DNA from: IDS-8 sp035304345
GTDB taxonomy: Bacteria; Pseudomonadota; Gammaproteobacteria; Steroidobacterales; Woeseiaceae
Assembly (NCBI GenBank): GCA_035304345.1
Contig: DATGQE010000027.1
Span: forward strand, 1 to 64,000
DNA length: 64,000 bases
Direction of reading: 5' to 3'
The notes under the pieces: generated by a model
What the model was told of the DNA's origin: nothing
Database searches by the model: none
The model's input: only the letters and a program-made list of their open reading frames with translations
Shown: positions 16,989 to 25,349 of the stretch, piece after piece
Layout: every line of letters begins with the position of its first letter
Numbering within the stretch: the first letter of the stretch is position 1
Made by a program: the position numbers and the translations under genes

Positions 16989-19900
16989 CTAGAGCCTCCA
17001 GCGCACGCCGGCGAAATAGAAGCGCCCGACGTTGTCGTAGTTCGCTCCCCCGAAGCCCGCCCCGTATATGCCGGGTGGCGGCGTGGGCTCGAAGATGTTT
17101 TCCACGCCGAGATAGAGGCTCAGGTTGTCGAGCAAATCGTACCGGCCGCTGACGCTGTGGTAGAACTCGCCGCCGGTGTTCAGGAGATGCGGCGGGAGGA
17201 TTTCCGGGTTGCGCGGCGGCTCCCCGCCCACGGACTCGACGTTGGCCGGATCCGTCCGGAGCTGCCCCGAGAACCAGCGGAGCGCGTAGGTGAGGTTCAG
17301 CCGGTCCCGATCGTACATGGCAATGAGATTGACCCGGTCTTCCGGAACGCCGACGCGCTTGAGCTGCTGCACCGTGAAGCCCGGATCGGTCGGATCCGGG
17401 TAATCGTTCCTCTCGAGCAGCCGGCTCGCCGTCAACCGCAGCATGAGCTGGCCACGCGCCTCCCAGCTCAACAGATAGCTCGCATCGAGATCCACGCCGC
17501 GCGCGGTCTGCCGCGCGATGTTCGAGCCCAGTTGCTCGATGAACGCGATGTCGAACGTTTCCGGATCCCGCGTCACCAGGTCACAGAACACGTTGTCGAT
17601 GCTCTGCGAATCCACGCACAGGGTCACGAGCGAGTTGGCGGTGGGAAGGTCGATCGCGTCCTCGAGCTCCATGTCGAAGTAGTCCACCGCCAGCGTGAAG
17701 CCCGGCAGCGCCTCCGGCGCGAACACCACGCCCGCCGTCCACGTCCGCCCACTCTCGACGTCGAGGCGGGGATTGCCGCCCGTGACGCCGGGGACCGCGC
17801 CGCCGATCGTCGAAGCGATGAAGTCCGCGGGAATGCCCAGCGCGGCGCAGTTTGCCCGGCGGTGCGGCGAGCCCGAGTCGAGGTTCGACGTATCGCAGGG
17901 ATCGAAGACGCTGAACGTGGTCGGTACGACGGGCGCGAACAGCTCGGCGGTATTCGGTGCGCGAACGGCCTCCTGCAGCGAGCCGCGCAGGCGAATGGCC
18001 GGAACCGGGGCGTAATTCAGGCCCAGCCCCCAGGAGGTGTTGGTGCCGACCCCCGTGAGGTCGTAATCGGCGATTCGCGCGGCGGCACGCAGCTCGAGGA
18101 GGTCCGCCCACGGGAGGTCGGCGAGAAGCGGGGCCACGATCTCGGCATAACCCTCCGTCACACCGACGTCACCCGAGATCGCCTGGATGCCGGCGCGGCT
18201 GGTGTCGCCGACGAGATCGCGCGGGTCGGGTCGAAAATCGGTGTCCTCCGTCCGCCTCTCGAAGCCGAGCACGAGCGAAACGGGGCCGCCGGGCAGCTCG
18301 AAAAGACCCTCGGTATCGGTGGAAACGAAGCCGCCGATGACGTGCTGCTCGAACGTGCCCTTCGCCACGGTGGAGACGTTGATGTAGTCGCGGGCGGCCG
18401 GGCTGACGGCGCCTTCGCCGAAGAAGCTCGTGGGCACGCACTCGTCGATATCGGGATTGCCGGTGCCGGTCGCGCCCGCGTCGAGCCGCGCCCGGCAGAC
18501 GACTGCGCCGGGCTCGCCCAGGATACCGGCGACGTCCACGACGGCATCGGCGGCCAGGGCGATGCGCGGCACGATCGAATTGTTGAAAAAGCGGGAGTCG
18601 GTCTCGCTGCGGCCGTAGTTGTAAGACAGCTCGTAGTTCCAGCGATCGAGGAAGGTCCCCTCGATCCCGGCGACCAGCCGCGTCGTGAGCCGGTCGTTCT
18701 CGACCTCGGGGGCGCCGAGATCCCTGTTGATCCGGTTGATGCTGAAGGTCGTGGCGCCCGGCGGCAGGAGCGTCGTGAGCGTTTCCCGGGCGTCGGGGTC
18801 GAGGTACGGGTTGTCGAGCGAGAGGGTGAGCGCGCTGAACCCCGGCTGGCCGAAGGACCCGCTCTCGACGTCGATCACCTTGCCCTCGAAAAAGAGCGAC
18901 GTAGTGTCGCTGAGCGCGTACTTGCCGAGCAGGTTCAGGCTCACGCGATCCAGGCTGGGCAGGAGCGTCTGGTCTTCTATGGAGTTGAGGCCGTCACCGC
19001 CCGACGTGATCGGAACGGGCGGGAAGAAGGACCGGGTGCCGGTGTCCGCGGGGTTGAAGCTCCCGTCCGGCGCGAAGCGCCATGCCGGAGGGTCTCCGGC
19101 GGGATTGGCGAAGGTGCCGCCCGTCGACAGGAACAGCAGGCGCAGGTCCTCCACCAGGACCTGGTCGGGAATGCCGTCGTTCGGGCCCGTATTGTTGACC
19201 AGGTCGGGTGCGAACGACGACTGGGTCGCCGAGAACTTGCGGTCCCGGTAGCGCAGGCTGTCATTGGTCGCGAACTCGATGCTGGCCACGACGTTGCCGC
19301 GCCCGTCGGCGAAGTTGCGGCCCGCCGTGATGTCGACCATCAGGGTATCCGCATCGCCTTCGCTGCTGATACCGCCGCGGATGTTGGACTCGAATCCTTC
19401 GAAATCGTCGCGCAGGACGAAGTTGACGACGCCTGCGATGGCGTCGGCGCCGTAGATGGCGGACGCGCCGCCGGTGAGTATCTCGACCCGCTCCACCAGC
19501 GCGCGCGGAATCGTATTGGTGTCGGGCTGGACGGTGGACTGGCTGCTCGACACGTGCCGCCGGCCGTTGACCAGCACCAGCGTTCGCGAGGTACCCATGC
19601 CGCGCAGGTCCAGCAGGTTCAGGCCGACGGACGAGGAGGCCTCGAAGCCGGCCGAGGCCGCCTGGTTGTTGGATGCCTGGAACTGCGGCAGGTCCGATAT
19701 GACGTCGCCCAGGGAGACGCTGCCGTTGGCGATGCTCAGGTAGTCGGCCCTGTAGACCGCTATCGGCGCAGGCGCATCGAACGCGCTGCCCGGCAGCCGC
19801 GTCCCCGTCACGACGATTTCCTCGAGGGCGCGGGACTCCGCGGCAGGCGAAGCATCGCCATCGTCGGTCTGCGCGGCCGCGCCGTTGCCCAGGAAGAATG

Positions 19901-20357
19901 CCGCGACCATGGCGGCAAAGCCTCCCTTCCTGACCTCCCCTTTCGTATGTTTCATTGCTCGTTCCCCAGGCACAGGCTCCGTCTCGGAGATCGCGGTCAG
20001 CACGCCCTCGCTGAACACCGGCCGTAAGCCCGTTCCCGCCAGCAGCTTTTCGACGGCGGTGCCGAGGCTGTAACGGCCGCGCAAACGATTCGCCGTTTTC
20101 TGCCGTACCGTGTCGTACGGGAATATCAGCGTAATGTTTGCCTGTTCGGCGAACTGTATGAGCGAGAGATCCGCTCGTTGCCGAGGAATGTCGAACCAGA
20201 TCGATTCGTCGCCGGAGTCGCCTGCAGCGGAAACATCGAGCATCGGGAATGCCACGAGGCATACCGCGAGCAATGCTGCAGACAGGACACGGCGTAGTCC
20301 GCCATCCTCGTCACGGCACCTTTTCGGCGCCTGACGGGAAGACGAGTCAGCGATCAT
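16989..20357 (-). CDS. TonB-dependent receptor with N-terminal STN signalling domain
   Basis: 1122 residues. After a signal peptide (about 22-45) comes an STN domain (about 50-125, FDIPRQRADLSLIQFAEQANITLIFPYDTV), which contacts a FecR protein in the periplasm. Then a plug (LEEIVVTGTRLPG, LVLVNGRRHVSS, IYGADAIAGVVNFVLRDDFEG, about 180-330) and a beta barrel end in a C-terminal FAGVRWRL strand. Between STN and plug there is a second hydrophobic stretch led by MKHTKGEVRKGG that looks like a relic signal sequence. It imports a substrate and reports binding through the FecR/sigma pair directly upstream. The ATG follows GGGGGAAA. Confidence 0.93.
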   Translation of the reverse strand: MIADSSSRQAPKRCRDEDGGLRRVLSAALLAVCLVAFPMLDVSAAGDSGDESIWFDIPRQRADLSLIQFAEQANITLIFPYDTVRQKTANRLRGRYSLGTAVEKLLAGTGLRPVFSEGVLTAISETEPVPGERAMKHTKGEVRKGGFAAMVAAFFLGNGAAAQTDDGDASPAAESRALEEIVVTGTRLPGSAFDAPAPIAVYRADYLSIANGSVSLGDVISDLPQFQASNNQAASAGFEASSSVGLNLLDLRGMGTSRTLVLVNGRRHVSSSQSTVQPDTNTIPRALVERVEILTGGASAIYGADAIAGVVNFVLRDDFEGFESNIRGGISSEGDADTLMVDITAGRNFADGRGNVVASIEFATNDSLRYRDRKFSATQSSFAPDLVNNTGPNDGIPDQVLVEDLRLLFLSTGGTFANPAGDPPAWRFAPDGSFNPADTGTRSFFPPVPITSGGDGLNSIEDQTLLPSLDRVSLNLLGKYALSDTTSLFFEGKVIDVESGSFGQPGFSALTLSLDNPYLDPDARETLTTLLPPGATTFSINRINRDLGAPEVENDRLTTRLVAGIEGTFLDRWNYELSYNYGRSETDSRFFNNSIVPRIALAADAVVDVAGILGEPGAVVCRARLDAGATGTGNPDIDECVPTSFFGEGAVSPAARDYINVSTVAKGTFEQHVIGGFVSTDTEGLFELPGGPVSLVLGFERRTEDTDFRPDPRDLVGDTSRAGIQAISGDVGVTEGYAEIVAPLLADLPWADLLELRAAARIADYDLTGVGTNTSWGLGLNYAPVPAIRLRGSLQEAVRAPNTAELFAPVVPTTFSVFDPCDTSNLDSGSPHRRANCAALGIPADFIASTIGGAVPGVTGGNPRLDVESGRTWTAGVVFAPEALPGFTLAVDYFDMELEDAIDLPTANSLVTLCVDSQSIDNVFCDLVTRDPETFDIAFIEQLGSNIARQTARGVDLDASYLLSWEARGQLMLRLTASRLLERNDYPDPTDPGFTVQQLKRVGVPEDRVNLIAMYDRDRLNLTYALRWFSGQLRTDPANVESVGGEPPRNPEILPPHLLNTGGEFYHSVSGRYDLLDNLSLYLGVENIFEPTPPPGIYGAGFGGANYDNVGRFYFAGVRWRL

Positions 20358-20427
20358 TTTCCCCCATCACGTCCTTGGCGGCGGAACGCCCATGACAGGC
20401 ACGCTGGAGATGAGGATTGCGGCCTGG

Positions 20428-21480
20428 CTACTCTCCACTGAGAAGGACTTTGTCGTCGCCCACTCTTTCATAGGTGATGTTGAAGTTCTGGCGCAGGGCC
20501 GCGAGCAATCCGTCCACGTCACCGGCCTTGAAAAGGCCTGCGATGCGGACTTTCTTGGAAGCTTCGTCCAGGAACACGAACTCCACCGCCGTATAGCGCT
20601 CGATCTCCGCGAGAGCTTCCTCCAGCGATTCGCCGCGAAAGATCACGTTGCCTTCGCGCCACGACAGCTTCACCGCGATGTCTTCCGGCCTGATGGTTTC
20701 GGTCCTGATGTCGTCGAGGTCGTCGGTGTCGTCATCGATGTACGCGGCCTCGCCGGCGGCGACCAGCGGCGACGACTGGGTGAGCGCGATCGGCCGGCCG
20801 GCCTCGATCTCGCCGACATTCCTGTCGACCACACCGACCATCACGACACCTTCCGTGACCACGAGCTCGATCCGCTTGTCGCTGGTGATCTCCACGTTGA
20901 ACTCGGTACCGACGGCCTGCACGATCTTGCCGCCGACGATGACGCTCAGGGGCCGGTCCCGCTCGTGCGCAACCACGAGGTGCATCTCTCCCCGCTCGAG
21001 CGTCAGGAGCCGGTTGAATTCCGTGTAGCTCACCCGAACCACCGTGTCGGTGTTCAGGCTCATGCGTGTGCCGTCGGCCAGGGTGTAGGAAGCCTGGTTC
21101 CCGATCTCGGTCCGGTAGACATTTGCCTGCGAGGCGACTCGCTCCTGCGTGCGATCGCCGGGCAGGCCGCCCAGCGAGAACCAGGCGAGCACGCTGGCGG
21201 CCAGGGCAATCGATGCCGCCATTGCCGTGAGAAGCCGTGGCACACGGGACGAGGTGCGGGGCCGGACCGGGCACACATCGGCCAGGCGAGCCAGGACATC
21301 CATCCTGTCCCAGAGCTTCGCCATGCGCATCAGGGCGCGCTCGTGCTCGGGGTTCCGCGCCAGCCACTCATCGAGCTCCGCCTGTTCCGCGCCGGACAGG
21401 CCCCGATCGATCCTGGCAATCCACGCGCTTGCCTCCTCGTGGACGGCCGTTTGCCTCGGCAGCTCTCGGACGTTGCTCAC
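20428..21480 (-). CDS. FecR family anti-sigma / sensor protein
   Basis: 350 residues from a GTG overlapping the sigma-factor stop as GTGA. Layout: cytoplasmic DUF4880 domain (about 15-60, EASAWIARIDRGLSGAEQAELDEWLARNPEH), one membrane span (about 85-107, LLTAMAASIALAASVLAW), periplasmic FecR domain (about 125-215, LADGTRMSLNTDTVVRVSY, GEMHLVVAHERDRPLSVIVG), and a C-terminal STN-like DUF4974 domain (about 275-345). It would hold or activate the ECF sigma factor depending on the state of the STN receptor, whose gene follows after 70 bases. A longer open frame upstream lies wholly over the sigma gene and is not coding. Confidence 0.92.
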   Translation of the reverse strand: MSNVRELPRQTAVHEEASAWIARIDRGLSGAEQAELDEWLARNPEHERALMRMAKLWDRMDVLARLADVCPVRPRTSSRVPRLLTAMAASIALAASVLAWFSLGGLPGDRTQERVASQANVYRTEIGNQASYTLADGTRMSLNTDTVVRVSYTEFNRLLTLERGEMHLVVAHERDRPLSVIVGGKIVQAVGTEFNVEITSDKRIELVVTEGVVMVGVVDRNVGEIEAGRPIALTQSSPLVAAGEAAYIDDDTDDLDDIRTETIRPEDIAVKLSWREGNVIFRGESLEEALAEIERYTAVEFVFLDEASKKVRIAGLFKAGDVDGLLAALRQNFNITYERVGDDKVLLSGE

Positions 21481-22100
21481 AGGTGCCCTCCGGATCGACG
21501 CTTCGCCCGGTGACCGATCGGCCCACCGGCGGCCCGATGACCGATCGGCCCACCGGCGATCTTCGAGCCATCCGAGAGCTGGCCGCTCACGGAGTACGAG
21601 CAGCGCTTGAGGCCGTTGGCGATGTGCTTCTCCACGGTCTTCTCGCTGATCTTCATCGCCCGCGCGATCTCGCGCTGGGAATATCCGTAGACCTTCCGCA
21701 GCACGAAGGCCCGCCTGCATTGGGGCGGCAGGCTCCGGATCGCGTTGCAGAAGATCGAGAACTCCTGTTCGGCCGATACCCGGTCCAGGGTGTCGTCGCA
21801 CCAGTCGTCCGAGGAGCGGGCGCTCAGCTCGTCGTCGTCGCCGATGGCGTCGACCAGCCTCGACTCGGCGCGCTTCACGTGATCCTTCGCCAGGTTCCGG
21901 GCGACCTCGAACATGAACGACCTGGGCGACTTGATTTCACTGGGTTTTTCGACCAGGCACAGCCGGACGTACGTCTCCTGGACGATATCTTCGACTTCCT
22001 TCGCCGGCACGATGCGCCGGACCGCGCTGGCGAGGCTCTTGCGCAGGGAGTCGAACAGCGTGGCTATTGCGGGGTCTTCTGGCACCTGCCGGTATTCCAC
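21477..22100 (-). CDS. FecI-type ECF sigma factor
   Basis: 207 residues with sigma-70 region 2 (about 15-80, AVRRIVPAKEVEDIVQETYVRL, SFMFEVARNLAKDHVKR) and region 4 (about 118-170, LPPQCRRAFVLRKVYGYSQREIARAMKISEKTVEKHI). It recruits RNA polymerase to the receptor operon. The start is GTG at 22100; no in-frame ATG precedes it. The last 28 residues are unusual: a Gly/His/Arg-rich tail with AGGPIGHRA present twice, encoded by a 27-base tandem repeat, ending in the FecR overlap. It is first in the operon. Confidence 0.9.
   Translation of the reverse strand: MEYRQVPEDPAIATLFDSLRKSLASAVRRIVPAKEVEDIVQETYVRLCLVEKPSEIKSPRSFMFEVARNLAKDHVKRAESRLVDAIGDDDELSARSSDDWCDDTLDRVSAEQEFSIFCNAIRSLPPQCRRAFVLRKVYGYSQREIARAMKISEKTVEKHIANGLKRCSYSVSGQLSDGSKIAGGPIGHRAAGGPIGHRAKRRSGGHL
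21511..21558 (-). repeat. 27-base tandem duplication in the sigma-factor 3' end
   Basis: TGACCGATCGGCCCACCGGC, plus one more base, occurs at 21511 and again at 21538, giving a 27-base period and a repeated 9-residue unit in the protein. It keeps the frame. It looks like a recent slippage duplication. Confidence 0.75.
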
Positions 22101-22143
22101 TTTTCCACGGGCGGACCGCTCACCATGGTGACGATTCAGGGGC

Positions 22144-22156
22144 CATTTTCCCCCAT
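22144..22156 (-). repeat. 13-base match to the STN-receptor start region
   Basis: Minus-strand ATGGGGGAAAATG before the sigma gene is identical to 20367-20355, where it forms the Shine-Dalgarno and ATG of the STN receptor. Here it would start a mini-ORF of eight codons (MAPESSPW) that stops 19 bases before the sigma GTG. It may be a leader peptide or simply a shared translation signal. Confidence 0.3.
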
Positions 22157-22358
22157 GTCGTTACCCCGCAGCGGCGTCGTTCCTACGTCCCGTCCCGCCG
22201 AGTGCGTACCGACGCGATCGGAGTATCAGGGCCGGGATCACGCGCCACGGGTCCTCGCTTTTTCCGTGGCCGACAGGTCGCTGCCGCGGACCTCCCGCCC
22301 GACGACGCTGCATTGATCGAACGCATCGCCTCGGGCGCATCAGGACGGCAGCAGCGGA

Positions 22359-22805
22359 TCAGCTCGCGCTCAGCTCATCGAGCCACGTGCGCGGTGAGAC
22401 GACGCGCGTACCCGGTGGAGCGCCGGCGAGCAATGCCGAGTCTCCTGTGATCAGGCCCGCTCCGGGCCGGGCTGCCAGGAGTTGCCAAAGGAAGTCGTCA
22501 CCCGAATCGGGTGCCGTTTCATTGCGACCCGCGATATCGACCACCACGGCGTCTGTCGCAAGCGCTTTGAGCAGCGCATCCACGTCGTCCGTCGAAAGGT
22601 TGTGACGCGCCTGGATGCGCGGCCGCAGCAGGACGGTCCGATATTCGGCGAGCAGATCCACACAAAGAAGGAAGCGTAGCCGTCCGTTCAACATGCTATC
22701 CAGAATCCTCACCGGGGGGGACTCTGGGTCTGCGGTCAGAACGCCGGCCACTACCACGCTGGTATCCACCACCCACACGGGCGACGGGATGGTGGCGTCA
22801 CTCAA
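22359..22805 (-). CDS. PIN-domain toxin (VapC/PIN_3-like ribonuclease)
   Basis: 148 residues. The PIN acidic residues are visible: D14 in WVVDTSVVVAG, the Glu of LLAEYRTVL, the Asp pair of DSGDDFLWQLL, and the Asp in TGDSALL. These bind Mg2+ or Mn2+ for single-strand RNA cleavage. The start is a TTG that overlaps the stop of the upstream RHH gene (TTGA), the usual antitoxin-first order. It belongs to the PIN_3 group of putative toxin-antitoxin toxins. The RNA target cannot be told from sequence. Confidence 0.87.
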   Translation of the reverse strand: MSDATIPSPVWVVDTSVVVAGVLTADPESPPVRILDSMLNGRLRFLLCVDLLAEYRTVLLRPRIQARHNLSTDDVDALLKALATDAVVVDIAGRNETAPDSGDDFLWQLLAARPGAGLITGDSALLAGAPPGTRVVSPRTWLDELSAS

Positions 22806-23038
22806 CGGTCGCGTACCGCGCGCGTTTCTTCGAGAGCCAACCGCTCCGCCTCCTTGGCCGCCAATGCGGAGCGGGCCCGGGCGGCAGCGACCAGCGCTCG
22901 AGCATCCCGGTCGGGCTTGATCCCGTAGGCCTCGAGGCTTTCACGGACCAGTGCGCCGATAGTCGTACCCCGGCGGGCCGCGGCCGCTTTCAGTGCTGCA
23001 TGGAGCTCGGCGGGCAAGTTGATCGTGAGTCGGTTCAT
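22802..23038 (-). CDS. Ribbon-helix-helix antitoxin
   Basis: 78 residues from the ATG at 23038, with GGAG 11 bases upstream. The N-terminal MNRLTINLPAELHAALKAAAARRGTTIGALVRESLEAYG is a CopG/Arc-type RHH DNA-binding fold. The Ala/Arg/Glu-rich helical C-terminus should wrap the toxin. It would neutralise the PIN toxin that follows and repress their shared promoter. Coupling by a 4-base overlap supports a functional pair. Confidence 0.85.
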   Translation of the reverse strand: MNRLTINLPAELHAALKAAAARRGTTIGALVRESLEAYGIKPDRDARALVAAARARSALAAKEAERLALEETRAVRDR

Positions 23039-23176
23039 GGGCGGCTGCTCCACTCGGCGCCCGACCCAGATTAGCTGAGCGGCATCAATGCGTCAATATG
23101 GATATGTGCATGTACGACTATCCGTCGATACGATTCCCGGGATCAGGCCGGACGACCTCGTTTCGGCTGAACGCCG

Positions 23177-24124
23177 TCAGGCGTCTCTGCAGCGTCTCTT
23201 GAAGCCGGGCGCAAGGACGGCGTCGATTCGCTCCAGCGCCCCGAGCGCCGGCAGGGCGAGCTCGACTGCGCCGCCTGGTGCTTCGGGCTCGCGCAGGTTG
23301 ATGCGGACCAGGGTGCCGTCGAGCTCCGTAGCGAGACGCTGCGACTCGTACCGGATCGTGGGCAGCCGGGTACCGGCACCGAGCTCGACGATCGCGACGC
23401 GCGCCTGCGCGATGCGCAGCTCCTCGAGCCAGGCTTCATACCTTGCCATCTGCGCCGCCGTCACGTCGCCGATCCAGTTCCAGTCGTTGAACATGAGCAC
23501 GTTCGGCCGCGCGATCGCGCCGCAGTGGGGGCAAGTCGGCAGCGGGCCTCGTGCTTCGAGCTTCCCGAGATCGATGTCCAGGTCCTCGCCGGCATCCGGC
23601 CACACGGCATCGTGGCAGGGCACGCTGCACTGGTTCCGATGAATGTTGCCGTGGCACTCCGCCACGCGATCGGCACTGAAGCCTGCGCGCTCGAAGTGAC
23701 CGTCGACATTGGACGTGAAGACGAAATAGCCGTGGGGCATCGCCCTGCCCCATTCCAGCAACAGCGCGTGGCCGCGATGCGGCTCTGTCTCGCGGTAGAG
23801 CTGCCTCCTGTGCCCGTAGAAGGCCCACGCCATGCGCGGATTGCGCTCGAACCAGGCGGGCGTCGCCATCGCTTCGAAGGAGAGCCCCAGGTGCTGCAAT
23901 CGCGGGTAGGCGCGCCAGAGGCCCTGGTTGCCGCGGTAATCCGGCAGCCCGGAATCGACGCCCATGCCCGCCCCGGCCGTGACGACCAGGGCAGCGGCGC
24001 TTTCGATCGCGCGGGCAGCCGATTCGGCGGCGGTCTGCAGGTCGCGGCTCTTCCTCTGCACCATTCGGAACGGGTAGCTGGCAAGCGTCCTTTCAGCATA
24101 CAAGGCGGCAGGAACGCGAGCCAT
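23177..24124 (-). CDS. SIR2-family NAD-dependent protein deacylase (non-canonical)
   Basis: 315 residues. Sirtuin landmarks are in order: GAGMGVDSGLPDYRG (51-65) for NAD, TSNVDGHFERAG (137-148), catalytic His158 in CHGN, zinc Cys166, Cys170, Cys198 and Cys201, and ARPNVLMFND (205-214). Several of these differ from the usual GAGIS..SGIPDFRG, TQNID and LRPxVVxFGE, so it is a diverged branch. Canonical sirtuins remove acyl groups from lysine using NAD. Some diverged SIR2 proteins instead hydrolyse NAD in phage defence, but those are normally fused or paired with partners not seen here. It is divergent from a ThuA-like lipoprotein gene 57 bases away. Confidence 0.82.
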   Translation of the reverse strand: MARVPAALYAERTLASYPFRMVQRKSRDLQTAAESAARAIESAAALVVTAGAGMGVDSGLPDYRGNQGLWRAYPRLQHLGLSFEAMATPAWFERNPRMAWAFYGHRRQLYRETEPHRGHALLLEWGRAMPHGYFVFTSNVDGHFERAGFSADRVAECHGNIHRNQCSVPCHDAVWPDAGEDLDIDLGKLEARGPLPTCPHCGAIARPNVLMFNDWNWIGDVTAAQMARYEAWLEELRIAQARVAIVELGAGTRLPTIRYESQRLATELDGTLVRINLREPEAPGGAVELALPALGALERIDAVLAPGFKRRCRDA

Positions 24125-24181
24125 CGACCGTCATCCACGGCAATTTGATACGCTCCGGAAAAAGCGATGGGGAGAATCACC

Positions 24182-25042
24182 ATGCGATCACAGACACTCG
24201 TCATCGCGTTCCTCCTGGTGGCGGGCTGCCAGCCCGACACCGGTATGCCCCCGGAAGCGGAAACGAAGGAAGGGCAAGTCTCCGCCCGCGTGCTGATCGT
24301 CACCGACGAATCCGATCGCATGGAGCCGCTCGCGGCATTCCTGGAGGACAAGGCGGGGATTCGCAGCACGATCATCGATTACGCCGTGCTGCCCGAGAGC
24401 GAGCGGCGCCTGCCGGAGGGTCTGTCGCACTACGACGCCCTGGTGGGTTACATCCACAACGAGCTGAACGAGCCGACCGAGCTCGCGATCATCGACTACA
24501 CCGAGAACGGCGGCCGCTTCGTCGCCGTGCATCACATGATCAGCAGCGGCAAGGCGAGGAACCGCTACTACTTCGACTTCCTCGGCGTGGCGATGGATGG
24601 CATCGAGCAGGCCCGCGAGCCGGCGGAGCCGGGCGGGCATTACATGTGGCGCGAGCCGGTCGAGAAGACGGTGTTCAATCTCGCCCCGGACCACTACATC
24701 ACGAGCCACGACATCACGTGGCTCGAGCACGCTCCGTTCGTGGCTGACGACGCGCCGGACATGGAAGTGGAGATGCGCCCCGCGATCACTATGCAGCGGA
24801 CCGAGGTCTATGCGAACGTGAAGCGCACCGACGGCGACGCGAAGACGCTCCTGCTCGGCTACACCTATACCGACGATCGCAACGGCGTCACGCACTCGCA
24901 GGCGACCGACGGGTGGATCAAGCCGGCCGGCGACGGGTACGTCGTGTACATACAACCGGGTCACTTCGTCGAGGAGTTCACCGACCCGGACAACATCCTG
25001 AACCAGCTCATCCTGAACGCGATCACCTGGCGGCCCGAGTAG
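24182..25042 (+). CDS. ThuA-like domain lipoprotein
   Basis: 286 residues with a lipoprotein signal (LLVAGC, Cys16), so probably anchored in the periplasm. The body matches the ThuA/trehalose-utilisation glutamine-amidotransferase-like fold: RVLIVTDESDRMEP, YDALVGYIHNEL, FVAVHHMISSG and GDGYVVYIQPGHFVEEF. Family members occur in carbohydrate-breakdown loci but their reaction is poorly known. The ATG follows GGGGAG. No sugar genes lie next to it, so the substrate is open. Confidence 0.8.
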   Translation: MRSQTLVIAFLLVAGCQPDTGMPPEAETKEGQVSARVLIVTDESDRMEPLAAFLEDKAGIRSTIIDYAVLPESERRLPEGLSHYDALVGYIHNELNEPTELAIIDYTENGGRFVAVHHMISSGKARNRYYFDFLGVAMDGIEQAREPAEPGGHYMWREPVEKTVFNLAPDHYITSHDITWLEHAPFVADDAPDMEVEMRPAITMQRTEVYANVKRTDGDAKTLLLGYTYTDDRNGVTHSQATDGWIKPAGDGYVVYIQPGHFVEEFTDPDNILNQLILNAITWRPE

Positions 25043-25349
25043 CGCTGCACCGATCAAGCTCGGGTCCCGGGCGGCGTTCAAAATTCTGGAAACCAGAATG
25101 ATCGAGCTATCCTTCTGAAGTTACGACTTTGTCGTCGCACAGAGCTGGTAGCAACCGGGCCACGACTTGTAGCTTTGGAGGCGATGCCCACGGACTCGTC
25201 GCGGGTTGTGAGCTGCCGACTCCAGTTGCCCGAGCAGCCGGATTCGGTTGGTGAAGTCAGCGCGATCCGGCACCAGGAAACAGGAAAACCGGAGCGTAAG
25301 GAGCAGCAGGTCACATTCCGGCGCTCTCGGGCGTGCCACCATTCCGCAG
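25043..25349. other. Intergenic region with a perfect 17-base dyad
   Basis: No gene is supported here. At 25083-25099 ATTCTGG-AAA-CCAGAAT is a perfect inverted repeat 40 bases after the ThuA-like stop. It lacks a T-tract, so an operator for the DUF2726 gene (start 25350) is as likely as a weak terminator. The remaining sequence shows no recognisable element. Confidence 0.45.

Noticed and set aside
15957..20027. Very long open frame on the plus strand (over 1300 codons) opposite the SGNH and STN-receptor genes
   Set aside because: It reads Arg/Pro/Gly-rich sequence with no domain, lies antisense to two well supported genes, and arises from high-GC third positions with few stops.
22101..22358. 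Search for a lasso or other RiPP precursor near the FecIR/receptor/peptidase operon
   Set aside because: No short frame with leader/core character and no B1/B2/C-type maturation genes were seen; only the eight-codon mini-ORF is present.
25083..25099. Intrinsic terminator of the ThuA-like gene
   Set aside because: The stem is only seven A/T-containing pairs with no T-tract after it; better listed as a dyad of unknown role.
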